Origin: Montifringilla adamsi
Taxonomy: Eukaryota; Chordata; Aves; Passeriformes; Passeridae
DNA: 64,000 bases
Assembly: GCA_017590115.1 (NCBI GenBank)
Contig: JAGGNK010007448.1
Coordinates: forward strand, 9,650,815-9,714,814
Direction of reading: 5' to 3'
The notes beneath the pieces are model-generated. The model saw nothing but the letters and a program-made list of their open reading frames with translations. It searched no databases and was not told the origin of the DNA. Both the position numbers and the translations under genes were made by a program. Below, one piece after another: positions 24,201 through 36,600 of the stretch (its first letter is position 1; the number at the start of each line of letters is the position of its first letter).

Positions 24201-27200
24201 AGGATGGGATTATAATTTTTTTTTTTAATTCATAGACAATTTATTGGATCTTCTATTTTATGTCTGCAGAAGTCTGAGACTTGGAAAGGACTGAGAGCAG
24301 AAGATTGTCCATTGTGACCTGTTCCTGCAATTTGTGAGTGAGCCCTATCCTGCAAATTGCTCTTTTCTCACTTTGTAATTCCACTTCCATTTTTATTAGA
24401 ACACAGCATGAGTATTCCTATTCAGATCCTGTAACGGCAAAATGATTCCTAAGCAAGTATTGTGTGATCTTCTCAAATTTTTTTCTTTGCAGAAGGTTTG
24501 TCATGCTGGCCTTAAAGGCATTCATGTGTTTGGGTTTTGTTTTCTTTTTGCAAAAGTGCTTGCAATCATTTATGCTGCTTTCCCAGAGCTGACTCTTGAT
24601 TAGTTCAGGTGCTTTACCGTTAGAAAGGTGATGGAAATTTGGAGCTAAAAAACCTGAACAAGCACCAACCACAGGCTGTCAGTGTGGCAGCACCGTGTCA
24701 CTCACTGAGCACCGTGCCAGTCCCTGTCATTGTCACGACAGGGCCTTTCTGGGGCTGTGCTCAGCAGGGACAGCTCCAGGCACAGGAGAGCTCCCACAGC
24801 CCTGCCCAGGCCACTGTGTGCCTGCCTTAAAGCTGGGTGCCATGCTGCAGGGAGAACTGCAAATAAAAACATGCACTAGCACAGCTTCTTTACTTGAAAA
24901 GCAGAAGACTGTACAGGGTTTGAATAAAGGAAATGGGCCAAATTCTGTGAAGGCAAGGCTGGAATACTGAGGGCAGAATGAAGCTGTGCTGCATTATTAG
25001 AGGATTCATGAATGGCGTGGCAGAGAGGGGGAAAAGGGCTTGGCTGACCTGGTGTGATCTAAAAATACATAGAATGTGCTATACAGAGTCATAGCTGTTG
25101 TAGCATCTTTAAAGGATAAAATATGCAGCTTCCTCTGAATGGGAGGATGGCAGGGTCTCACAAAGCAGGCGTTCAGAAGCACCTTGTGTGGAATACTGTT
25201 CATTCACATGATCCAAATCACAGTGAGTAGCATACACTGTCTTTGTAGTTGCTCTCAATAAGCTGGTAATTGAATTATCAGCTAAATATTGAAAGATTAG
25301 ACACCATGTCTTTGGGAGAGGGGTGTAGAAGCAAGCCTAACTTGATTATTGCATCAAATCAATATTCTGTTCATTGTGAGTTGAAGCAAATAGTTGATGG
25401 TTCAGAACTCCTTATTGCTACTTCTGTTACAAAGAACTCTGCCAGTGTTTGGTGTCTTAACTCTTGTGTGAGACATGATACTGCGGAGAGGGAGCAGAAA
25501 AAAATTAAATTGTGTTAAATTGTCATAAGCCCCTGAGCTGATGAACTGGTGTGATACTGTTTGTTCCACTAGAGCTCGAAGCGATTAATTAAATAAGCGT
25601 TTATTTGAGTCTTTAATTTGTCTATAAATATGTATAGTAACTAATGAGGAGGCAAGAAATCGTCTTGAGAGTCACCTTGAGCAGAGGATAAGCATTCCTG
25701 GTGCATTCCTGGGAAGCAGCGCGGTGGTGACGGTACCCAGCTTCTGCCACCGCGTGGCAGCTGCAGCTCAGTGCCGGCCCGGGCCGGCTGCAGAGCTGTG
25801 CTGCTCGTGCTCAAGGGAAGGTCATTGTGCCTCAGGGAAAGACAAAAGCACAAATATTCCTTCTGCAAAATCACACCTGGAGTTTCAGAAGTTCTCCCTG
25901 CGCAAACCAAATGTCAGCCTGTGTGTGGGGCTGTATCTGAAGTTGACAGTGTCTGTTTTCTGCATGAAACTTGCTTCAGGGAGCAGGGTTAGTGTTTCAC
26001 CCAGTGCGAGGCACAATCTAAGGAGGAGGTGGGGTGGAGGTGGAGAGATGTTCTTTGTTGATGTCTGGCTATGGAAATGCATAAGGGCAGACCAACCTGT
26101 AAAACTGTCTCAGAGGATTAATCCTTTATCCACTATCGCTTCTCTAAATAGTCTGTATTTATTCATGTATAATACAACTGTGCATTTAAAGTGAAAAATA
26201 GTAAGTAGAAAACAAAAGCAAATGGAAAGAAGAGTATGGAAGTAGGGGCTGAAGGTGGAGTTTTTGTACTCATGCATGATTTGTGTATGTATACATTTGT
26301 TATAGATCCACTATAAGTAGCAATGGCAGAACTTGGGATAATGGTTAGCGTTGACTAATGATATAATGATTAAAGTTGATTTTTGTTTCCAAGGGACCTT
26401 GCAGCCAGATTATATGGCATTACAAGAGGTGATTCATGTCTGTGCCTCACAAAAATGGGGAAGGTGTAAATATTGACTTAGAGTAGAAAAACAGTTATTA
26501 CAGCCAACGGAATGGTAAAACTGCAGATTAGACAAATGCCATACATTATTACATAGCCCTGACTGATATGAAAGGCATGATCTGTATTTAAACACTTGAC
26601 ATTAAGTAAGTTAGATTTTATAGGTTTAAAGTACCTATGGATTACATTATTCTTGAAGAGTACTTGGGTTAAATAAGAGCACAGCAGGATCTAGGGGAAG
26701 TAATTGCTTTCCAGCAATGGAAATGTCCTCCTCTGAGGGGGCAGCAGGGATTGCTGAGCAGGATGAGACAGCTCCTTCCGTGAGAATGGGTGTGCAAAAC
26801 GTCTGGGAATGGCAGGCTTCCATTAGACTGGAGAGAGCCTGGTGCAGAGCACAGTCATGTCTTATCCTGGGAGGAAGAGCCAGTGCACAGTGCTGCTTCC
26901 TTCCACCACAATTCCTGCGTGCCCTCTGCTCCATACATAATTCAGATGCAATGCATAATTAAAGGACTATAAAGCCACACTCACTTTCATGTATTTAAAT
27001 TCCTTGATGAGCCATAGATGGGCTTTGCCTGATCTGTGCTTTTGCTTTGCCTGTTTCTGTAGTTTGTTGAAACAGTGAGGACCACGGCCCAGTGAGTCAG
27101 CAGCTCCTGAGAACCGCTTCCAAAATACTAATCAGTGCTAACTGTCGGCATAAGTATTCTGTTAGAAAAAAGTATAGCTATGTAACAAAGAATAATTAAT

Positions 27201-28020
27201 TTGTAGTATCACAGATTCACTTCCTCTGATAGCAACATCTTTGTAAAGCACAGCCTTTTCAAAGTAAAACACCCTAACTTTTGAAGGGTACAGATCTAAC
27301 AGTAGCAGCAAAAAAGTTCTGCCTTGAATGGCCTAGACTGTGATCCTTCCTAGGAATAGTGTCTGTGTGGCAGCTGAGTGTGTACAACATCTGTTTTCTC
27401 ATACAGGTCTGCAATAAAGCCTGGCTTGCACAAAAGGGAAAACAATAGTACATCTTGAACTTTCTCCCTGTTCCTTTCTGTTCTAGATTCCTTCTCTTTT
27501 AGATCAGTAGTTTGTGACTGCATCACATGATGGTATTTCCAGTACTTCCAGTGCTGTAATTGCTCTGTGTGGAAAGCATTGCTGAGGTGCCCTGGGCCTT
27601 TGCATTTCAAACATTGGATGTGTAACATTTTATATATTTAATCACCATCAAGCAGAGTGTTTGGATCCAAGCTATTTAGAGCAACTGTCTGTGCTATTGC
27701 AACCCACTCAGGGCCCTGAGGGAGACCTATGAACAGAGAGAAGGCTCAGATTTCTTTGAGTAATTCAGTATTGCCAAATACTTTGGTTTGCTACAGCTGC
27801 TGGAGAAGTATTGGGAAGATCTAACCAGAGAACATGGTGTTAGAAAAAATCTGTTTAAAGATTCAGGAGATTCAGGAAAATGCTGCTGCTTTCTCCTCTG
27901 AGCACCAGAACTGTGCAGAAAACCTAACTTATGTTGAATATGAGGTAGAAATCAATATCTGAAACATTCTTCAAAAACAGAATTGAAGGCTTACCTCCTT
28001 TTAAGCTCATGGAGGAGCCT

Positions 28021-28094
28021 TTTCTTTGCTTGAACAAGTTACTGTTTACAGCAATTTTTTCTTTGTTTGAATGAGTTACTGTTTACAGCAATTT
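28021..28094. repeat. Tandem duplication of a 37-bp unit
   Basis: Two adjacent 37-base units (28021-28057 and 28058-28094) begin TTTCTTTG and both contain GTTACTGTTTACAGCAATTT. They differ at a few positions (GCTTGAACA against GTTTGAATG). Confidence 0.9.
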
Positions 28095-30049
28095 TAATAA
28101 AGTATCTTCTGGCAAAAAGACTAAGTTGTAACATCTCCAAACCTTTTCTAGATGAAACAGTGTCCTTCAAAATCCACACTGCTCAGTTGAACCTTGGTAG
28201 CATGTGTTGTGACGGGGATACCTAGTCTTTGATAAACTGTATTAAGCCTTTTCCATTTTATCTTGATAACACTTAGTTCCTTCCACTTTTGACATGTTTC
28301 TTTTCTGTACTTTCCCTTTTTTTTTTTTTCTCCTTCTGGGAACAAACAACCCCCAGCATTGTTCTGTCACTTGGCACCTCTCAGGAGCTCCACTACTCAG
28401 AATTTGCATGAATACTCATGCAAGCAGTTTAATTCCAGGGCTCCTTCCAACACCAAGCCATGGGTCTGCTGTGCTACTGCTGTAGCCCTCACCCTGCCCA
28501 GTGCCAGGACCTGCCCTGCTCCATGGTGTGGATCCCCTGCCCATCCTTGGGGCATGTCAGACCCTCTGTCTCTGAGGTTAAGTACCTGTGCTTATCCCAG
28601 CTTGTAGTAATTGAGGCATTTTCTGACAGGTCACTACAAACAGGATTTCACAACACGAGGATCTCAAGCAGAGGGGCTCTCACTTTATTCTTTTTTCTGT
28701 TTCACACTTTGTTATGACACCTCCATCTGTTTGCTGTTCTGTGCTTGTATCATTGCTGTGAGAAGATAATGCCATTGCATCTTTTCGTCTCTCTAAAGAC
28801 AGAATAGATGATACAAAATTTTCCTCAAAATGTGCATGATCCAGCAGTTTTGACTCACTGGGCCGCTGTTATTCAGGACTTATTCCCTCTCTATATAGAT
28901 TTTCTGACCTTTGACAATCTTGTGACCATCACAACCTGCTGGAATGTGGAAGGAAAGAGCTCCCTAGGAGCAGGTTCTCCATTGGCCTGAACCAAAGCCT
29001 CCTGTAATTGTTAGCTGTCTTTAATTTCTTCCTTGGGCTTTGAGTCAGATGCTAAGTGTAGAAGGTACATAGTAATTAGGGATCTGTCTGTCTTCTTCTG
29101 GCACTCTGAACTGCTACCTGTTGTCCCATGAGTAGCCATTATTGCCAGCCTTTGAATTGGGATGAATTTATCTGCTCCTTCACTGTATAGTAATTGATAC
29201 CTGCATTTATGATACTGCATTGTACAATGCAGTAAAAATGTATTTCTGCTTTGGCAACACTTATGGTGTACAGAAACAAGCTGGCTAGCACTTAGAAAAT
29301 GCACTTGCAGGTGGAAGGTACAGGATGCAGAAACTGCAAGTCTGAGGAAGGTACAGAAAAAGCCCTTTCTGTATCCATGGGTTTGTACTGCCTTTCCCTG
29401 GGTTCTTCCACAGCAAGGTCTGATCTTATGGAGGATTTTGAGCATTCTGTTTCTCAAAGAGGATTCTTAAAGAGTGTGATGTGGGTTGTGAAATGTTTTA
29501 TTTTCCTGTAGCAGCATGTAATTGTTTTTGAGTGCCTTTCCCTAAGCAATGGACTTCAATTGAAGCACTTGCAATTGCTGAGTTCATATTGCTGCTCATA
29601 TCAGGGCAGCTGTTGGGGCAGTTCCTGTGCTTGCACTGTCATGTGTGTGGTGCTGCTGAGGAGTTGGGGAGCAGCAGTAACCTCCTGACCCTGTGGGAAT
29701 GCAATCCCAACAGCAGCCCTGGTCAGATACTCATCTGAGTGAGGCCGTGAGCGAAGGTTTGTGGTGAGGGCCAGGCATGTCTGTCGTGTTTAGCACAGTG
29801 TAGTCTGCTTCCTTCCCTTCAACACTTTGTCTGCAAAAAACTGAGTTTTTCTTGTCATAATTGGTTTTGTGCCTTATTAACTGTTAGTCTCTGTGCCAAC
29901 ATACATAATGACTGTGCTCTGTTGTGCTCACCATTGTCTCTGTTGTGGCTTGATTTTCAGGATGTGAGTTTATTTTCTTTCCCATCCGATGGTGGCATAG
30001 TGGGCCACAGTGGGGAGGGGTCATTAAGGCTGAGTCAATAGATCTTTGT

Positions 30050-30085
30050 GCATCAGCTGATGCTCAGCTGCAGCTGCTGCAGCTG
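30050..30085. promoter_or_regulatory. Cluster of four CAGCTG E-boxes
   Basis: CAGCTG occurs at 30054, 30065, 30071 and 30080, starting inside a perfect 14-bp palindrome GCATCAGCTGATGC (30050-30063). CAGCTG is the palindromic E-box favoured by proneural and myogenic bHLH factors such as ASCL1 and MYOD. It lies about 9.4 kb upstream of CRB2 exon 1. An enhancer role is inference; a CAG/CTG-type slippage origin could also produce such a cluster. Confidence 0.45.
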
Positions 30086-32616
30086 CCAGTCCATCCCATA
30101 GGCTGCTCCTGGAGCAGGACCTTCTGCAGAGGCACTGCCTTAGGAAAGGACGTGCCGTGGTTCCAATCTGTACTACCTTGAAAGGAGCACATTGCTCTTG
30201 CATTGCTATTGAGCAGTGTAATTCAGAGCATTCTCTGAAAAGTGAAGTGGCCAGAGCAGACACAATAACAGCTCCATCAAATATTGATAAAGTAGGATTA
30301 TTAATTAGAACAGGGGTGTAGGATTAAAGTGTCCCTTGAGTTGCATTCCCCATTTGATGTGAGAGTGCGGTTTTGTGGTCAGAGATGTGGGAAGCTCAGG
30401 ATAACTGGAATCTTTTCTCATCTCTTCAATGTGTTTGCTTAATGTCCTTAGTGGTTCAGGGGATATATAATACTATTGACCAGAGCTGCTAGAATTCTGA
30501 TATGCTCCTATGGTGGCACTGCTGGGAGTGAACTTTACAAGGATATCTCTGTTAGTGTATTTTGGTCTGGTTTGTAGCTCATAAAAAAGAAAATCCCCTC
30601 TGACCAAGCTGGTAATTTTCAGTCCTGTTGTCCTGGAGTCTTGTCCTACCTCAAAGAGCTGCATGTCTTTGTGAGAGGGTGAAAATACTGGATCAGTTCC
30701 ATGGAGCATATGACACTGGACCACTTGGCCCTCAGGTGCAGTGAAGGATAACATTTTGTTTCTGACAGTGTGTGTAGTGCTGAACTAAATAGATATCAAA
30801 GCAAAGAGAATTAATTGAATTTCCCAGTTACACAGCCCTGGTGTAAAAAGGAGCTTTCAACGTCTCCCAACTGAAAAGACACCACAGGTTAGCTATGAGA
30901 TTTCCTTTTAGAACAAAGCCCTGATCTGCATCACTAATAACAGCTGAGGTCATTAAAATTGAAAGAATTTCCCTTTTAATTTCTTTTGAACAGTATCTGC
31001 ACTCTCTGTGTCACTGGTGTTAGCTTTTCTTTTCCCACAGTTCTGGTCCATCAGGACAGTGCAGTAAGGATTTATTTTCCTCTTAAGGTTCTTCCTGGTT
31101 CTAATATTCTACTTAGAAGAAGTGGTTTAGACCTGTTATAATTATACAGGTTCTGTAAATTCATTCTTCCATGCCTGTGCACAAACTGTGTGTCCTTGGG
31201 TCCCTCAGCATGTGTCTGTGCAGCAGCAGTCTAACATCCCTGTGTGCCTCAAGGCTGTTTTAGCTGATAGAACTCTCCAATCTGAAGCATCTTCTCTTTT
31301 TTTTCCCCCTCTTCCCCTTCTGAGTGTTTCCCTGCTCTCTCTAGAGCCATTAGGTGCTCTGACTATGCACTTCAGGAGATCAATATGCTTTTGGCATTCA
31401 CAGGCATTATTATTCTGAGACTGTACGACTGGTATGTATTCATCCTATTAACATCTGCTCAAAATTCCCAACATCCCAGCACAGCTAACAGAGAATGACC
31501 GTGCTGTCCTTGGTCAGGCTCTGTGCAATGGATGTTGACACCTGGTTTATTGTTGGACAGATTCCACTTCCTCTTTTACTTTGTTTTGACCTCATTTCAC
31601 TCCTGGAAGCTCCATTTCAGCTGGAGATGGATGAATGAACTGGGAAGCTTTGTGTCCACTGCTGCTGTGGCAATTGTTCTGTGTTACTGCCCAAATAAGT
31701 TATTTAGTTCCTACACTGGAGGGGCCCGTTCTGACCTAGCAGCAAGATTCCAGCAGCCCTTGAGGATGTGCCTGTAATGGAAGCACCATCTCTGCAAAGC
31801 AATAGAAAAAGACAAGAGTGTGCTGGGCAGATTCAATAAATCACTGTCTTTGTGGCTGATGTAACAGAGGATTATGAGCTTTAAAGTTGTAGAAAGAAGA
31901 TGAAATGTGGCTTTGACTTCAGTGACAACTCTGTGGATATTGAGTGGTGGGAATACCATGTCAGCTTTCTGATTGTAACAGATTGTGGCAATAGGGTTAA
32001 ATTAGGAGGGGAAAGAAACAAGGAAGTTGGAGCTAAGTGTGTCTCAGTGTGGAAGTTAATAGCCATTAATGGGATTGACTGTTTTAAAATCGTGTCTGAA
32101 GGATGTAACCTCTTATGAATGGGAAGAAACTGTTTCAAGGGCAAACACAATGTGTTGACATTGCTGGCTTTCCCCCCTGCATTTTGGTTGCTTTGGTTTT
32201 CTCATTGCTGTTCTCCCAAAAGTTGGTTGCTATAATAAGAGGTTAGTTCAGATTGTAATGTGCACAAGATTACTTTGGGTTAACTCTGACAGATATAAAA
32301 AAATTAAAAGTAATCATTTGCTCATCCAAGATTTCAGGGAAATGCCTGTATGATTCCCCAGGTTAAAAGAGGAAATGTTATAACAGCACATACAAGTTGA
32401 CTTTTTACCTTCCTAAGTGAAAGGAAGCTGTAAAATCTCAGAAATACTGGGTACTGGGCACTGATTAATCTCCATTGTCTGGCCTGAATCAAAGGAAATG
32501 CAAAAGCTAAGGGAACCAGTGTTTTAGCAAGCTTTACAGGAGGCAGAAATGGAATTGAAGAAATCTTCACCTAGTCTCATATATTGCAAGTGGCAGTGGT
32601 TTGTCATTTTCTCAGA

Positions 32617-32641
32617 ACACACACAGACACACACACACACC
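32617..32641. repeat. CA microsatellite
   Basis: An ACACACACAGACACACAC-type dinucleotide run with one G interruption. It is a likely length-polymorphic marker. Confidence 0.9.
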
Positions 32642-33425
32642 CCAAATAGATTTTCTTGCTTCTTGGATTCTATTTTTTCCAGCATGCTTGCCATAGTGAC
32701 CTCCTGCAAAGGGAGACTGGCAGAAATATGCAAAGTGCCCTGGTTCAGAGTCATGCACTAAAAAAGGCTTTGGATCAAATGGAGTTTAAACCTTCAGCCG
32801 AAGGTTTTCTGTGAAAATCACTGATGGGCCCTCGTGACCTTCCAGTGACTCGCTGAAGGTGTGGGTTAGCAGAGCCAAGGAGCCACAGATCAATTCGGAC
32901 AGCACGGAGCAGAGCTGAGCTTCTGCTGCTCTCTGTCATTCTGGGAAGCTCAGCCATCTGTACTTTGGCTTCCCTTCTCCTCCTAGAATCAGCAGAGGAA
33001 GTTTTGCTAAAGTCCTGTAATAGATGGGGACCTAAAGCTGAACTGGAAGCAAAAACTTTGTTCATAATTTGCCCAGAGAGTGTAGCTGGGCTGGCATGAG
33101 AGTTAAATGAGAGCTAATGAGAGTTAAATTGTCAGGTTTGTGACTTCTGTCTCATAAAGCATTCAAGCATAACAAATGGTGCTGACACACTGGCCTTGGC
33201 ATGGAAAACTTCTTTAAATATACAAGATGCTGCTTTTTACTGGGGTATATATAAAGTTGGCTCAGCTGCAGTGAAGTTTCTTGGGGATAAAATGGGTACT
33301 GTTCCAATAAGCTGTCAATTATGTTTCTTTCCAGAAGTGATACGTGTAATTGGTGAATTGCAAGGCTGGATTGGCATTAAATAGTTTATTTCAAGTATTA
33401 TAATTCTTTTTATGTTTTTCCCCAT

Positions 33426-33650
33426 AGTTCTTAGGAGGATTCTAGATCTAACCACTTCAATGTTTTGTATACAGCCTCCTAGGAAGCCTTATGTGTGCCT
33501 CATCAGAGAGATGCTTAGGTGCTTATCCTTGCTCTTACTGAAATGGTTGTAAACCAGATGAAGTGGTGCTTCATGGTGCTTTTACCAGTTCTTGGAAAGT
33601 TTCTAGATCCATCCACTTGAATATTTGTATACAACCTCATCAGAAACCTT
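33426..33650. repeat. Diverged direct repeat of about 65 bp, 161 bp apart
   Basis: 33426-33490 and 33587-33650 both read AGTTCTT, TTCTAGATC, CCACTT, GTATACA, CCTC and CCTT in the same order and spacing, with scattered substitutions and one single-base gap. The second copy runs straight into a 26-base T tract. Confidence 0.85.
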
Positions 33651-33674
33651 TTTTTTTTTTTTTTTTTTTTTTTT
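33649..33674. repeat. Poly(T) tract of 26 bases
   Basis: An uninterrupted run of 26 T, the longest homopolymer in the window. On the minus strand it would be a poly(A) tail, but no retroposed gene body is recognisable beside it. Confidence 0.95.
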
Positions 33675-36600
33675 CCAAAAGCCATTGAGCAGATTTTGTT
33701 TCAGACATATTGATGAGCTCCTGTGCACATTCAGCACACCAGTTAGCAGAGCAAGAGTTTCAAGCATTTGTGCTGCAGATCAATATCTCCTCTGACAGAA
33801 GCCCAGCAGGAGCTCAGTTTGCCTGCTGTTGCGAGACATGGAGTAGAAAATGTGCATAAACCATGGTGGCTAAGAGGAGTGGAACAGAGCTTCCCTCAGG
33901 GCAGAGGGAAGCGCTGAAGCCCTTGTCTCTGGTCCAGTTCTGCAAGTAGAAACAAACAAAAATACACATTTGGAGACCATGAGAGTAAGCTTGAATGCTG
34001 TTAACGCTTATGTGAAGATCTGTATTGGTCATTCTTAGAGGTTTGTTAAGCAATCTGACAAATGGCTGGTGATGGAGACACCAGGGTTTAGCATCCCAGC
34101 AAAATGGCCGCGTGTGCTGTGGTAATCCCTGTCAGCTCCTCAGCCAAGGGAGAGCAAATCAGCAACTTGTGCACACCCACTTTAGGCAGGGCCATTGTTC
34201 TGGATCATTTGTGAAGTAGAAACAATTGATTCACATGGGAGATTCTGTCTGTGAATAATAATGCTAATACTGGTGTGAAACAGTACTTTCAATATTTTTC
34301 TAATATTTCCTTGAAAGGCAGAAGTGTGCCAGCCCAGAATACTGAAAGAACTGGACAATATCCCCACCTCTGAGTCAGGAAACTGAATGTGGGACTGTTT
34401 CTTTATAGTCGTCCCTTGCCTTCATACTGAAAAATCTGTCTTTAGTTGACTAGATTAGATTTGGAGATAATGGAGGTATTTAGTGCTCATTAAGGTGCAA
34501 ATACACAAAAGTGAACCCCACATCTTTGGCATCTTGGAGAACATTACTTGTTCTTCAACATTTGGCACATTTGTGATCTGTATCCATTTTAGTTCCTGCC
34601 ACCTACTGTGGTGACAATGTCCAGTCTTCCCAGAGTCCTTATTACTGAGCAGACTGTGTGAAGTCTGTGAGGAAAAGCAGAGATTGCAGCTGGAAGGAAA
34701 ATGAGGCAGAGCTTGCTGATTTTATGCAGAATCCAAAGGTGTAATTTCCATGGCAGAGATAGATGTCAGACAGGATTTTGAGGCTACACTCATCTTCAGA
34801 GCTCACACGGTGCAGCTGGATGTGTTTGTTTTTCAGGTCCAAAATTCCCTGTTCTCCCACTCCCATTTGGCCTTCCCGGAATACAGACTTCAGCAGGAGG
34901 AGGTTCCTTCAGCCGGGCCGTGCTGCAGGGCAGCTTTCCTCCCTTTGGTTTTCCCCTGAAGCCCAGCCCGGCTCCAGGGCTCTGGCAATGCGGAGCTCTG
35001 CAGCAAACACTGCTGATCCAACCTCTGCAGGCTGCTTTGGGGCTGGGAGCACAGACCTGCCCTCCAGCGGCGCCAGAGCCTCCCTGACCCCGCTGGGAAG
35101 CGGCTATTTCCAAACTCGCTGGATCGTTTGTGACACAAACAGCAGCAAAAAGGCCTCTCAAAACACCCTCGGATCCTGGCAATGTATTGGGCACATCCTT
35201 CCTGCTATAACATTTTACTGCAGAACATCTTGCCTGAGACCCTTTTTACACTGTTTTGGCTGCCTCCCATTAGGTGATCAACATTCTGATCTTCCCGTCT
35301 GCCAGAGAGGCCCCTTGGAAGGGATTCACCTCCACCAGGCAGCTGTAAGCAGGGAACAGGATCAAAGGGCATGAAGCTGACCTGCAGCAGTCCAGCTGGG
35401 TCTCATGTAGATCAAAGGGTACACCCATGGTCAGAGCCTGACTTCTGTGACTTCCTCGAGAGATAGCTTGGCAGGAGTGTGGCCCTGTCTTAACCACAGC
35501 CTCATCTCTGTGTGTTTCAATGGTTTATCTGTTGGAGAGGGAGGCACGGGTGCTGTGCACATGTTGGATATCTTTGTTATGGTCCTTACAATTAGCTCTT
35601 TTTTGGAATGAGGAGTGTCATGAAGATCTCTGAACAAGCAGCCAATGCTGCGAGGCAGAGGAGGTGATTTCAGACCTCAGACAAACATGTTCATTCTGCC
35701 CTTGTCCTCTGGACTGCTCCCCTCCTCTTCCTCAGCACTGCAGTTTTATCTGAAGTTGATGATCAGGCTCCAGGAAAGCGAGGCTGTGCCAGAACTCTGC
35801 ACACCCGTGCCAGTGCCCAGACAGCGACCCTCTTGCTCTGCCACTTTTTCCACTGCCATTGCCCAGGACTGACCAGTCTCACAGGCTCAGGACTCTGGTG
35901 TTTATCAGGCAGCATGATTTGCTTGCCAGCAGTTCTGATTAGCAGTAATAGGAAACTAAATTTATTGTGTCTAAAAAATGCAATTAGGATCTCTCAAGAC
36001 TGGACATTTTGTGTGATTTTGCCAGGTTTTAATAGCAACTTTAAAGTTTTGGCTCACAGCGCAAACTCTGCCTTGGCTGCTCTGCTGTGGGGATGTTGCA
36101 ATAGGTCTTGCAGTGTCCAGGGTGCTGCTGGCACAGTTCTGCAGCACTTCAGGATGTGTCCAGTTGCTCTGGTTCCCCAGTGCTGCTGCAACATTGATTT
36201 GTTTCCAGCTCTCCTGTTTTCCCACGGGGGCCTTTGGTGACTCTGACGGTGCAGAAGGGACATCTAGTGGGCTGATGGGAGAGTGGGGACAGTGCCTGTT
36301 CAGGCCAGCAGGAGAGAGCCAATTTCCAGCTAGAGACTGGACTCTGGGGAACCCTTGAGCATTACAGCACCAAATTGTATTTAAACATTTCAGTGTACAG
36401 AATTGGCCTGTGAGTCTGGAGGCTTGAAATTCCAGAACTTAGGGAGTTTTAAAAAATATTCCTGACACTTTTCAGCAGTGTCAGAAAACAGGAGAGTGTA
36501 TGGAAGCAGTCAAGTTTGGCAGTTTTTGAGGGGAACTGGAACGTTTTTCATTTCTGACTCAACTTCCCAAGCCTGCAGCCACTGTTAGTATGGCCTGCTT

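Noticed and set aside
29011..29457. 148-codon minus-strand frame
   Set aside because: No domain or splice support; treated as chance.
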